Below are positions 53,190 through 61,569 of a stretch of DNA of 64,000 nt, piece after piece. Position 1 is the stretch's first letter, and each line of letters opens with the position of its first letter. The notes under the pieces were generated by a model, which saw nothing but the letters and a program-made list of their open reading frames with translations, did no database searches and was not told the DNA's origin. The stretch comes from Amygdalobacter nucleatus (lineage in GTDB: Bacteria; Bacillota; Clostridia; Saccharofermentanales; Fastidiosipilaceae), in NCBI RefSeq assembly GCF_029167365.1, contig NZ_JARFNM010000001.1, positions 434,001 through 498,000 of the forward strand, read 5' to 3'. The position numbers and the translations under genes are program-made.

Positions 53190-54542
53190 ATGAAAAAAAT
53201 AGGACTGAAATTGTGCAGCTTGCTACTAGCTGGCCTAGCTTCACTGGCACTAGAACAAGTTGTACAAGCAGAAACATACAGCCCTTATTTGCCAGATCCT
53301 GAAGCTAGCAAATGGCAATTAGTTAAACAGGCAGAATTTGATGGAACGGAGCTTGATCGCTCGTTATTCTCAGATGTTTATCTGACACATTGGTCTGAGC
53401 TAGACTTAGTTAAAGCTAATTATGCCCTTGGTAATGGCCGAATTAAATTAATGATTGACCAGTATCAGCCAGGCTGGCGTCCAGGGACTAAGCAACAAAT
53501 TAGTAGTATTCAGACGGGTATGAAGGATGGACTCCATATTTGGGATAAGACTTTGCCAATAAGTGGCCATTTCCCAGCTGTTGATAATTATGCTACGAAA
53601 TATGGCTACTTTGAATTAAGAGCTAAGGCTCAGAATGGTGGAGGTATCCATAGTGCTTGGTGGATGATTGGCGATCAATACAAGTATGATAAATCAGCCG
53701 AAGTAGATATTTTTGAGATTTTAGGTAAGGACATTCATCCGAATAAGAGTAAAGTTTGGGTAACTATTCACCCCTGGTACGACACTGTGATAAGGAAACA
53801 GAGCCTGAATTATTGGGTAGATGGCGATATTAGCAAGGATTATCATATTTATGGCTTTGAATGGACCAAAGAGGGGATGAAGTGGTACTTTGATGGCCAA
53901 TTAGTCCGCAGCACCAAACAATCACCAGATTACAAGATGTATACGCTGTTAGGTATTTATCAATCCTGGGGTGGACTCTTTTCATGGCAGGGACCAGTAG
54001 ATGAAAATCAGGCATATCCTAAGAGCTTTGATATAGATTATTTCCGTGTCTATAAGACAGCGGATATGTTGAATGAAGATGCAGAAGAAGCTCAAAAGGC
54101 TGAAGCAAAAGCTAATGAGATACCGAGCCGAGCTGCTATCTTTGGTGGCGATTTCACCTGGGACTGGTATCATCAACCAGGTCACCTGAATGATGACAAT
54201 ATGGGAACGACATTACAAAGCTGTGATGATCCTAAATTCCCTGTCAATATCTATGCCGATTTCAAAGAGCCTAGAGAATTAAAGCAGATGCAGTTATACA
54301 CGCATTATGGTCAAGGCCAAGGTATCACGAATTTAATTGTTGAATACTTGGATGAAGCAAGTGGTGAATGGCTTCAAGCAGGGCAAGTCCATCATTTTAA
54401 TTGGATGCAGAATAGTTCTGAAGTTGAAACGATGGAGCTTGAGTTTGACAATAAAATTACGACAAAACACGTGCGTGTAAAGGTGCTGGATGCTAACTTG
54501 ACGTGGCACCATTTTGCCATTAACGAATTACAGTTTATGTAA
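53190..54542 (+). CDS. secreted GH16 endo-beta-glycosidase with C-terminal F5/8-type domain
   Basis: The 450-residue protein has a classical signal peptide (MKKIGLKLCSLLLAGLASLA, cleavage near VQA-ET at residue 30). The GH16 catalytic domain follows to about residue 290, with KYGYFELRAKAQNGGGIHSA and the catalytic ExDxxE as EVDIFE near residue 170, then YGFEWTKEGMKWYFDGQLV. The last 130 residues (DNMGTTLQSCDDPKFPVNIYADF, cut here by a long loop, to HHFAINELQFM) look like an F5/8-type carbohydrate-binding module. GH16 enzymes act on beta-1,3/1,4-glucans, galactans or mucin-type O-glycans; the substrate cannot be read. It is followed by an importer and two glycosidases. Confidence 0.88.
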   Translation: MKKIGLKLCSLLLAGLASLALEQVVQAETYSPYLPDPEASKWQLVKQAEFDGTELDRSLFSDVYLTHWSELDLVKANYALGNGRIKLMIDQYQPGWRPGTKQQISSIQTGMKDGLHIWDKTLPISGHFPAVDNYATKYGYFELRAKAQNGGGIHSAWWMIGDQYKYDKSAEVDIFEILGKDIHPNKSKVWVTIHPWYDTVIRKQSLNYWVDGDISKDYHIYGFEWTKEGMKWYFDGQLVRSTKQSPDYKMYTLLGIYQSWGGLFSWQGPVDENQAYPKSFDIDYFRVYKTADMLNEDAEEAQKAEAKANEIPSRAAIFGGDFTWDWYHQPGHLNDDNMGTTLQSCDDPKFPVNIYADFKEPRELKQMQLYTHYGQGQGITNLIVEYLDEASGEWLQAGQVHHFNWMQNSSEVETMELEFDNKITTKHVRVKVLDANLTWHHFAINELQFM

Positions 54543-54579
54543 TTTGGGCGAACCATGGCTAAATTGGGCTATTTTAATT

Positions 54580-54604
54580 AATTTGCAGCTAAATTGTGCA
54601 AATT
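54580..54604 (+). promoter_or_regulatory. inverted repeat before the second sugar importer
   Basis: AATTTGCA (54580-54587) and TGCAAATT (54597-54604) are exact complements 9 bases apart, ending 36 bases upstream of the -35 box of the binding-protein gene. It is a candidate activator or repressor site. Confidence 0.5.
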
Positions 54605-54640
54605 GAACAAAAAATGGAACATTTAACATGCCAATGGTGT

Positions 54641-54669
54641 TTGTTTTTTCTAAAAAGCTATGCTAGAAT
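54641..54669 (+). promoter_or_regulatory. promoter of the second sugar ABC importer
   Basis: TTGTTT (54641-54646), a 17-base spacer and TAGAAT (54664-54669) with an extended TG at 54661-54662, 26 bases before the gene. Confidence 0.7.
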
Positions 54670-54695
54670 GAAGCCCACATGGAGGTATTTACCAA

Positions 54696-56027
54696 ATGAA
54701 AATGAAAAGATTAGCAGGTATTGTGCTAGCAGCAACAATGTTAGCAGCTTGCACAGCTCAGAAGAAGCCAGCTGAAACAAAGGCAGCTAAAGCAGAAGAA
54801 ACAAAAGCAGCTCAAGAGAGCAAGACTGATGCTAAGGCTACTAAGGCTGAGAGTGGCGAAAAAGTTAAACTTCGCATGATGTATTGGAACAAGGAAGAGA
54901 CTGTTGCTGATTTCTTGAAGTTGGCAAAAGAGAAGTTGCCTAACATCGAGATCGAGTTTAACTTTGTTGATGTTGACCATTTCAAGGGCACATTAGAGAC
55001 ACAGTTACAAGCTGGTGAAGGCCCAGATATTATGCCATCTGGTGAATCACAAGAGCACATTCGTGCTGGTTATTTGATGGATTTGACAGATCAACCATTC
55101 ATCAAGAAGTATTCAAAAGCTTCTATCGATTCAATCTCATGTGATGGCAAGGTATATGGTGTTCCTGGTATTTCATGGTTTGAAGGTATCTTCTACAACA
55201 AAGAAATCTTTGAAAAGAACAACATTGCTGTTCCAAAGACTTTTGCTGAGATGATGGAAGTTCACAAGAAGTTAAAGGATGCTGGTATTGTTCCTCAAGC
55301 TTGGGGTAACAAATCATGGGAGCCATTGGCTAAGAGCCCATTAGGTTTGGCTACAGTTGATTACCTGCAGACAGACGCTGGTCGTGACTTCGACGCTCAA
55401 ATACGTGATGGTAAGGCTAAGTTCAGCGGTTCTAAGTTAGAAGAAATCGTTAATAAATGGGCTGATGCATACATCAAGGGCGGCTATATCTCACCTGAAA
55501 TGTTACAAATCGACTATGATACAGCTTTGAAGCAATTCGCTCAAGGTAAGGCTGCTATGTGGGAATCTGGTCCTTGGGCAGTTAAGGCTATCAAAGAAGC
55601 TAATCCAAACTTGAAGTTCGACATGATGCCATTCGTTGGTACAAAAGCAGGCAACGAGTACTTGATCGGTGGTCCTGGTGTTACATATGGTGTTAACGCT
55701 AAGTCCAAGAACAAAGATGCTGCTTTGAAGGTTATCGAATTGATGGCTACACCAGAAGGTCAACAAGCTCTTTGCGCTGGTTCACCAGGTAGCGGTTCCT
55801 TCTTAGAAGACGCTAACATTAAGTTACCTGAGGAATTCACAGGCGTTAAGGAAGTCTTGAACAAAGGAAATGTTTATTGCCCATGGTTCGTTTGGAAGTG
55901 CTCTGATGCTTATAACACAGCTTTAGGTAAAGGCTTACAGGAAGTTATCCAAGGTAACGGCACTGTTGCAGATGTTATGAAGCAAATGGATCAAAAAGTT
56001 GAAGAAATAATGGCTCAAAAGAAGTAA
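54696..56027 (+). CDS. sugar ABC substrate-binding lipoprotein (CUT1 type)
   Basis: The 443-residue protein has a lipoprotein signal ending MLAAC, with the lipidated Cys at residue 19, then an Ala/Lys/Glu/Thr-rich linker like that of the MalE in this window. The mature part is a CUT1-type solute-binding fold (RMMYWNKEETVADFLKLAKE, the PGISWFEGIFYNKEIFEK segment, then FAQGKAAMWESGPWAVKAI). GGAGGT precedes the ATG. Neighbouring GH16, GH31 and DUF4091 genes imply an oligosaccharide. Codon use is that of a highly expressed gene. A perfect terminator-like hairpin follows. Confidence 0.9.
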   Translation: MKMKRLAGIVLAATMLAACTAQKKPAETKAAKAEETKAAQESKTDAKATKAESGEKVKLRMMYWNKEETVADFLKLAKEKLPNIEIEFNFVDVDHFKGTLETQLQAGEGPDIMPSGESQEHIRAGYLMDLTDQPFIKKYSKASIDSISCDGKVYGVPGISWFEGIFYNKEIFEKNNIAVPKTFAEMMEVHKKLKDAGIVPQAWGNKSWEPLAKSPLGLATVDYLQTDAGRDFDAQIRDGKAKFSGSKLEEIVNKWADAYIKGGYISPEMLQIDYDTALKQFAQGKAAMWESGPWAVKAIKEANPNLKFDMMPFVGTKAGNEYLIGGPGVTYGVNAKSKNKDAALKVIELMATPEGQQALCAGSPGSGSFLEDANIKLPEEFTGVKEVLNKGNVYCPWFVWKCSDAYNTALGKGLQEVIQGNGTVADVMKQMDQKVEEIMAQKK

Positions 56028-56069
56028 GGCTATTTACTTTGATGTTTTGATTTAAATATTATTCTAGAA

Positions 56070-56096
56070 AAGAAGGTATTTAATACCTTCTTTTTT
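56070..56096 (+). terminator. intercistronic terminator after the binding-protein gene
   Basis: GAAGGTAT and ATACCTTC pair around a short loop and are followed by six T (56091-56096). As between malE and malF, it should favour the binding protein over the permeases. Confidence 0.82.
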
Positions 56097-56114
56097 AGAA
56101 GCAAAGGAAGAAAA

Positions 56115-57014
56115 ATGCACAAAAAATTATTTTCACGTTCTTTCAAAGAAACGCTGCAAATTGAGGCTTTGCTGCTACCAGCTTTAATACTGTACATTAT
56201 GTTTGTAGCAGTACCGTTTTTTAGCACCTTTTATTTCAGCATTACTAATTACAACAAATTTCATGTCATTGATTATTCGATTGTTGGTTTTAGGAACTAT
56301 TTAATGGTTTTCAAAATGGCTGAGTTAAAGCTCGCACTGTTGAATTCAATTAAATATGCTTTCTATATGACATTCTTCCAATCATTGATAGCTATTCCGT
56401 TGGCAGTACTATTGAACCGTAAGATCAAAGGCTCGAATTTCTTCCGTGCTGCTTTCTTCTTGCCAGCCATGTTTTCGCCTTTAGTTATGGGCTTTTTGTG
56501 GCAGGTGATTTTAGGACCAAGCGAGACTGGTTTGGTTAACCAAATTTTAATTAAATTAGGCATGCAACCTGTTGGATTTTTGAGCAGCAAATACGGCTTA
56601 GCTTCGATTATCTTTACCCAAGTTTGGCAATGGGTTGGTTGGGCTGTTGTTATCTACTTAGCTAACTTGCAGACAATTCCTGAAGACATGATTGAAGCTG
56701 CGCGAATTGATGGTGCTAATAGTTGGCAGATTTTTAGACGTATCACTTTGCCTTTGCTCTATCCTGGTGTAACTGTTGTAACTATCAGTTCCTTGATCGG
56801 TGGCTTGAAAGTCTACGATATTGTGCAGGCTATGACAGGTGGCGGACCTGGCTATTCTACTCAGACGATTATCAGTGCGATGATTCAATTCGGCTTTAAC
56901 GATGGTAACTATAGCTTGGCGGCAGCCTTTGGCGTTGTCTTCTTTATTATTGTTATGATTTTCACCATGATTTTGCTAGCTGCTCTTAAGAAATGGGAAA
57001 AGGAGGTGTCATGA
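56115..57014 (+). CDS. sugar ABC permease 1 (CUT1 type)
   Basis: The 299-residue protein has six helices, and the EAA loop IEAARIDGANSWQIFRRITL is near residue 195. VYDIVQAMTGGGPGYSTQTI is typical of CUT1 permeases. It begins 19 bases after the hairpin with AAGGAAG upstream. Its stop overlaps the next permease (ATGA). Confidence 0.93.
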   Translation: MHKKLFSRSFKETLQIEALLLPALILYIMFVAVPFFSTFYFSITNYNKFHVIDYSIVGFRNYLMVFKMAELKLALLNSIKYAFYMTFFQSLIAIPLAVLLNRKIKGSNFFRAAFFLPAMFSPLVMGFLWQVILGPSETGLVNQILIKLGMQPVGFLSSKYGLASIIFTQVWQWVGWAVVIYLANLQTIPEDMIEAARIDGANSWQIFRRITLPLLYPGVTVVTISSLIGGLKVYDIVQAMTGGGPGYSTQTIISAMIQFGFNDGNYSLAAAFGVVFFIIVMIFTMILLAALKKWEKEVS

Positions 57015-57844
57015 TGAGACGTGAAAAAATGGTTAATTGGCTGATTTTTGCCTTTATTTTGGTTTTAGTCATTATCTGGATGGTACCTGTTTATTACCTA
57101 GTTGTTTCTACTTTCAAAACAGGTACAGAGGTAGCTGCCCATCCTTTTGCCTTGCCTAAATCATTTAGCTTTGCTGGTTATGTTAAGGCATTTAATGATA
57201 TGCAATTTCCACGTGCATTAGCAAATACAATTTTCGTGGCAATTATGACGGTTGTTATCAACATTACCGTAAGTACTTTTGCTGCCTATGCCTTAGCTCG
57301 CCATGAGAGCAAACTTAACAATGTAATCTACATGTTTTTCTTAGTAGGTATGATGATTCCAGTTCAAATGGGCTTGTCTGGCTTGTACAGATTGATCAGT
57401 GCTTTAGGCTTGGTCAATAATTTGTTCTCAGTTGTTTTGATTGGCGCAGCTGGTAGTACGATTAGCTCTGTCTTCTTGATTAAGTCATTTATCGTTTCAG
57501 CTATTCCTAAAGAAATTGAAGAGTCAGCTAGAATTGATGGCTGTGGTGTCTATGCAGTTTTGTTTAGAATTGTTATTCCTCTGTTGAAACCAATTATTGC
57601 TACAGTCAGCATCATTGTTATGTTAGGTACCTGGAATGATTATTTGAATCCTTCTTTGTTCTTACATTCAAGATCCAAAGACGTTATTTTGCAGGAAGTT
57701 TACCGTAACGTTGGTCAATTCTCAACCGACTGGGCTAGTTTGTTCCCAATGCTGATTTTGGGTATTTTACCATTGACAATCATTTATATTTTGATGCAGA
57801 GGTTAATTATCAGCGGCGTTACACAAGGTGCTGTCAAAGGTTGA
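57011..57844 (+). CDS. sugar ABC permease 2 (CUT1 type)
   Basis: The 277-residue protein has six helices and the EAA loop EESARIDGCGVYAVLFRIVI near residue 180. AGGAGG at 57001-57006 sits in the end of the first permease gene and selects ATG 57011; a second ATG follows at 57014. It completes the transporter, which lacks its own ATPase. Confidence 0.93.
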   Translation: MMRREKMVNWLIFAFILVLVIIWMVPVYYLVVSTFKTGTEVAAHPFALPKSFSFAGYVKAFNDMQFPRALANTIFVAIMTVVINITVSTFAAYALARHESKLNNVIYMFFLVGMMIPVQMGLSGLYRLISALGLVNNLFSVVLIGAAGSTISSVFLIKSFIVSAIPKEIEESARIDGCGVYAVLFRIVIPLLKPIIATVSIIVMLGTWNDYLNPSLFLHSRSKDVILQEVYRNVGQFSTDWASLFPMLILGILPLTIIYILMQRLIISGVTQGAVKG

Positions 57845-57863
57845 TTTTTGGACTTGTTATTAT

Positions 57864-57907
57864 GGCTAAGTTCTAACTTGCTTTAAGGTGAGAACTTAGC
57901 CTTTTTT
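57864..57907 (+). terminator. terminator between permease 2 and the GH31 gene
   Basis: GGCTAAGTTCT (57864-57874) pairs perfectly with AGAACTTAGCC (57891-57901), followed by six T. It separates transport genes from the glycosidase genes within one co-directional cluster. Confidence 0.9.
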
Positions 57908-57924
57908 GAAATAAGGAGAATTAA

Positions 57925-59403
57925 ATGCAGATTAGACTTTTAGAAAATGAGCTATGGTACGCTGCTGTAAGCTCGTATGCTTTGAATATGCCATATAGCG
58001 CCGAAACTGATTTACAAGTTGATTTGAAAAATAATCCAACCCCAAATCAAATGCAACCGTTACTTTTGAGTAATTGTGGTCGCTTAGTTTACGCTCCTAA
58101 TGGTTTTGTTGCTGAATTTAAGCATGGTGTGCTTACAGTTGATTCTGAAGTAGAATTTGTCGATGGCTTAGATAATCTAAGAGGCGCCTATTTGTATGCC
58201 GCTAACCATTTCTTTGCCAAAGAGGCCATTACAGTTCCAGATTTTTTGTTTGAATATCCAATCTATAATACCTGGATGCATGCACCTTTTGATGTGACAG
58301 AAGCAAAAGTGCTTGATTATGCTGAGCAAATTTTAGCCTTAGGCTTGCCTAAGGGCACAATCATCATTGATGATAAGTGGTGTGATGAATACGGCTCTTT
58401 CAAATTTGACTCACTCAAGTTTACACAGCCAGCTAAAATGCTTGCCAAATTGCACAGCCTTGGCTTCAAAGTTATGCTTTGGCTTTGTCCATATGTTAGC
58501 TTTGGCACAAAGGCTTATGCTGACTGTTTGGCACAGGATATTTTGTTAAAAGATAAAGGCGAGTCTTTTTCGCTCAGATGGTGGAATGAAAGCTCAGCTT
58601 GCTTGGATTTGTGTAAAGAAGCTGCTTTAGATTACTTACGTAGTAAATTAGCAGATTTGCAGGCCTTAGGTGTTGATGGCTTTAAGTTTGATGGTGGCGA
58701 TAGCATGTATTATTTGCCAGAGCATGAGCCAGACTTGCAGAGCTATATTTGGGCCAAATTTGCAAGTAATTATGACTATAACGAACTTAGGGCTGAATTT
58801 AATGGCGCGGGCCTTAATTTGTTCGAGCGTTTGGCTGACAAACGGCATAGCTATGATGAAAATGGGATCAAGGCAATTGTGCCAGCGGCTTTGGCTTTAG
58901 GCTTAGGCGGCCATCCGTTTATGGCTGCTGACATGATTGGCGGTGGTGAGGTTAAGGACTTGTTAGCTGGAATTAAGCATGATAAGGATTTGTTCTTAGC
59001 TCATTGCCAGATTGCCTTATTATTTCCCAATGTGCAATTTTCTATTTTGCCAAGCAAGGTTTTGGGTGAAGAAGCTGATTTGGTTAACAAGATGCTTAAG
59101 CAAAGGGCAGAATTGTGGCCGTATATTGAACAGCTAATTAAAGACGCTCGGGTGACGAAAGAACCAATTTTAAGATTATTGGAATATGTTTTCCCTAAAG
59201 CGGGCTTTGGACACATCATGAACTATTTCATGCTTGGCGATAGATATTTAGTTGCGCCCACAGACTTACCAAATCAAACAGAAATTAGATTGACTTTACC
59301 TAAAGGGCGATGGCAATATAAAGATAAGATATATGCTGGTGAACAAACAATTAACCTTAAAGCTGATTATCGTAAGCTTTGCATATTGGAACGCTTAGAT
59401 TAA
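57925..59403 (+). CDS. GH31-family alpha-glycosidase, cytoplasmic
   Basis: The 492-residue protein has no signal peptide. It shows the GH31 barrel: TIIIDDKWCDEYGSFKFD near 150, LGFKVMLWLCPYVSFG, the nucleophile region LGVDGFKFDGGDSMYY near 250, and FMAADMIGGG near 335 with the acid Asp. The DDKW...LGFKVMLW and ADMIGGG wording is closer to the MYORG/YihQ-like branch (alpha-galactosidases and others) than to classical alpha-glucosidases, so the sugar released is uncertain. AAGGAG precedes the ATG. It acts after import on oligosaccharides freed by the GH16 enzyme, as inferred from context. Confidence 0.85.
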   Translation: MQIRLLENELWYAAVSSYALNMPYSAETDLQVDLKNNPTPNQMQPLLLSNCGRLVYAPNGFVAEFKHGVLTVDSEVEFVDGLDNLRGAYLYAANHFFAKEAITVPDFLFEYPIYNTWMHAPFDVTEAKVLDYAEQILALGLPKGTIIIDDKWCDEYGSFKFDSLKFTQPAKMLAKLHSLGFKVMLWLCPYVSFGTKAYADCLAQDILLKDKGESFSLRWWNESSACLDLCKEAALDYLRSKLADLQALGVDGFKFDGGDSMYYLPEHEPDLQSYIWAKFASNYDYNELRAEFNGAGLNLFERLADKRHSYDENGIKAIVPAALALGLGGHPFMAADMIGGGEVKDLLAGIKHDKDLFLAHCQIALLFPNVQFSILPSKVLGEEADLVNKMLKQRAELWPYIEQLIKDARVTKEPILRLLEYVFPKAGFGHIMNYFMLGDRYLVAPTDLPNQTEIRLTLPKGRWQYKDKIYAGEQTINLKADYRKLCILERLD

Positions 59404-59425
59404 TCATTTGAGAAAGGATTTTGCA

Positions 59426-61069
59426 ATGGCAGATGTATTAGGTTTATTAAGTGCAAACGATGAATTTTTCTATCCTAATAGTGAGCTCAAAATTGTGCCA
59501 ACTAATTTGCATTTAGCAATGGCTTTGAACAATTACGCTTCTTTCCAATTGCTTTTGGAAAGCAAGGCTGAAAATGTTGAGTTTAAGCTTGATAGCTCCG
59601 ATTTTATAGCTGAATACTATGAGATGCAGGCAATTCCAGTCGAATACAACACAGGCGATGGCGAAAATCAAGGTGGTGCCATGGTCTTAACTGATCGACC
59701 AAGTGTGAAACCAGCTTATGCTACTCGTTTGGCTCCATTTACAGTTTATGATTGCCTAAAGCGATGCAAAACTGGCCTAGTTCCAACTTGTGGGAACAAA
59801 TTAGCAGCTTATGTTTCCTTAAAGGCCAAGCCCAATTTGAAGGCTGGTCAATATAAGGTGAACTTAATTGCTAAAGCTAAGGACCTTTTATATGAATTGG
59901 CTTTGGATATTAGTGTCTATAATGTCTTAGTCCCAGCTGATACATTTGATTTTACTAACTGGTTCTCAGAAGAAGCCATCGAACGCATGCATCATGTACG
60001 TAAAACTGAAAAAGCCTATTTGGCATTTCTGGATAAGTATGCTGAAGTAATGCAACGTTTACGTCAAAATACCTTCTATCTGCAATTTGATGAGCAGTGC
60101 CTAGTTGACCGTGCCAACTATAAGTTTGATTTTGAACATTTAACTGAGCGGATTAATGTATTCTTTAAGCGTGGCTTAAAGAATTTGGAATTAGGCGTGT
60201 TGTTAGATCGCGGCAAGTTGCCTGATGGAATGCCAGATATGTATACAGCTAACTTTAAGTGTGCTTTAGCCAAAGACTTAGAGTTTGATAGCATAGAAGG
60301 CTACAAATTTACAGTGCGCTTTGTGCAAGCCTTGGCAGCTTATCTTAAAAAGCATGGTTGGGCAGAAAATATCTTCTTCCATATTCATGATGAGCCAGAT
60401 ATTCACTATAAAGATGAGGCTGCCTTGCAGGCACGCAGACGCCAATATTATTTAGCAGTTTCAATTTTGCGTAAGTATTTGCCAAATGTACGGGTGATCG
60501 AGGCGGTTGATTCACCCAAATTTAGAGGTGGCATTGATATTTGGGTCCCAGGTACAGCTGGTTATGAGCGTCAGAAAGCTGAATTTGACCAGCTGATTGA
60601 ATTAGGCGAGACTGTTTGGGCTTATGTATGTTGTGGACCAGAAGGCTATTGGCTGAATCGCTTCCTAGATTGTCCACTTCTCAAGAACAGATTGTTGTTC
60701 TGGGGCTGTGCCAAGAACAGATTGTGTGGCTTCTTACACTGGGGCTTGAATCAATTCCCAGAGGGTATGGATCCATTCAAAGCCACAAGTTGTCCTAACC
60801 ATACTGGCATAGGTACGAATTTCCCTTGTGGTGATGCCTTTATTGTTTATCCAACCTTGGAAGATGTGCATATTGGCATGCGCTTTGAGTCAGAACGCAG
60901 AGGCGCAGAAGATGTAGCTTTGTTCCAAGTGCTCTATCAAAAAGATAAAGCTTATTTTTATGAGTTATTAGATCAGGCATTTACTAACAATTACACTTAC
61001 GAAACTGATCCTAGCAAAATAAGTGAGCTCTATGAAAAGCTGTTGGCTAGATTAGCTGAATTAGCTTAG
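59426..61069 (+). CDS. DUF4091/GH123-like glycosidase-type protein
   Basis: The 547-residue protein has no signal peptide. An N-terminal beta-rich domain of about 170 residues precedes a TIM-barrel, with FFHIHDEPD near residue 320 (an acidic pair where GH123 enzymes hold catalytic residues) and a DUF4091 tail: GDAFIVYPTLEDVHIGMRFE followed by SERRGAEDVALFQVL. GH123 enzymes are beta-N-acetylgalactosaminidases, so an amino-sugar containing glycan is plausible. GAAAGGA selects ATG 59426. It follows the GH31 gene by 22 bases in the same operon. Confidence 0.8.
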   Translation: MADVLGLLSANDEFFYPNSELKIVPTNLHLAMALNNYASFQLLLESKAENVEFKLDSSDFIAEYYEMQAIPVEYNTGDGENQGGAMVLTDRPSVKPAYATRLAPFTVYDCLKRCKTGLVPTCGNKLAAYVSLKAKPNLKAGQYKVNLIAKAKDLLYELALDISVYNVLVPADTFDFTNWFSEEAIERMHHVRKTEKAYLAFLDKYAEVMQRLRQNTFYLQFDEQCLVDRANYKFDFEHLTERINVFFKRGLKNLELGVLLDRGKLPDGMPDMYTANFKCALAKDLEFDSIEGYKFTVRFVQALAAYLKKHGWAENIFFHIHDEPDIHYKDEAALQARRRQYYLAVSILRKYLPNVRVIEAVDSPKFRGGIDIWVPGTAGYERQKAEFDQLIELGETVWAYVCCGPEGYWLNRFLDCPLLKNRLLFWGCAKNRLCGFLHWGLNQFPEGMDPFKATSCPNHTGIGTNFPCGDAFIVYPTLEDVHIGMRFESERRGAEDVALFQVLYQKDKAYFYELLDQAFTNNYTYETDPSKISELYEKLLARLAELA

Positions 61070-61097
61070 AGTGAGCTAAACTGAATTAAACAAAACA

Positions 61098-61131
61098 GGG
61101 GCAAGTTCCAAACTACCTTGCCCCTTGCTTT
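61098..61131 (+). terminator. hairpin terminator after the DUF4091 gene
   Basis: GGGGCAAG (61098-61105) pairs with CTTGCCCC (61117-61124), followed by TTGCTTT. Confidence 0.75.
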
Positions 61132-61228
61132 ACTTACATTTTAGTTATTCTTGTTCTATGCTTGCTATGCCAAGTTATCGTTTGTAAATGTTAGAAAGAT
61201 AAGTTTACAAATCAAGTTAGATAAACAG

Positions 61229-61257
61229 TTGACATTTATAAGAAGATATTCTATTAT
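61229..61257 (+). promoter_or_regulatory. promoter of the tRNA-Asp/tRNA-Phe unit
   Basis: TTGACA (61229-61234), a 17-base spacer and TATTAT (61252-61257), 36 bases before tRNA-Asp. Confidence 0.8.
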
Positions 61258-61293
61258 TATTAGGCGTTCAGCGTTCCGCACTGAAAGAGATGT

Positions 61294-61367
61294 GGCGCAG
61301 TAGTTCAGTTGGTTAGAATGCCAGCCTGTCACGCTGGAGGTCACGGGTTCGAGGCCCGTCTGCGTCG
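61294..61367 (+). tRNA. tRNA-Asp (anticodon GTC)
   Basis: A 74-base tRNA with acceptor GGCGCAG/CTGCGTC (one G-T pair), anticodon stem CCAGC/GCTGG around CTGTCAC, T-arm GGTTCGAGGCC and discriminator G. CCA is not encoded. Confidence 0.96.
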
Positions 61368-61371
61368 CTTT

Positions 61372-61398
61372 TAGCGATCTGAAGGATCGCTATTTTTT
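61372..61398 (+). terminator. terminator-like hairpin between tRNA-Asp and tRNA-Phe
   Basis: TAGCGATC (61372-61379) pairs perfectly with GATCGCTA (61385-61392), followed by six T that touch the first base of tRNA-Phe at 61399. Confidence 0.75.
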
Positions 61399-61471
61399 GC
61401 CCAGATAGCTCAGTCGGCAGAGCAGGGGACTGAAAATCCCCGTGTCGTTGGTTCGATTCCGACTCTGGGCA
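61399..61471 (+). tRNA. tRNA-Phe (anticodon GAA)
   Basis: A 73-base tRNA with acceptor GCCCAGA/TCTGGGC, anticodon stem GGGGA/TCCCC around CTGAAAA, T-arm GGTTCGATTCC and discriminator A. CCA is not encoded. A terminator follows at 61474. Confidence 0.96.
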
Positions 61472-61473
61472 TT

Positions 61474-61504
61474 AGCCTAGGTTAATACCTAGGCTTTTAT
61501 TTTT
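61474..61504 (+). terminator. intrinsic terminator after tRNA-Phe
   Basis: AGCCTAGG (61474-61481) pairs perfectly with CCTAGGCT (61488-61495), followed by TTTATTTTT. Confidence 0.88.
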
Positions 61505-61509
61505 AATGC

Positions 61510-61545
61510 GATAATGTTGCTTAATATGATAATGTTGCTTAATAC
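61510..61545 (+). repeat. 18-base tandem repeat before the carboxypeptidase gene
   Basis: GATAATGTTGCTTAATA plus T or C occurs twice in tandem (61510-61527 and 61528-61545). Each unit holds a -10-like GATAAT and a -35-like TTGCTT, so it may be regulatory or simple slippage. Confidence 0.6.
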
Positions 61546-61569
61546 GACAGATTTGTAAGGAGTAGAGCC

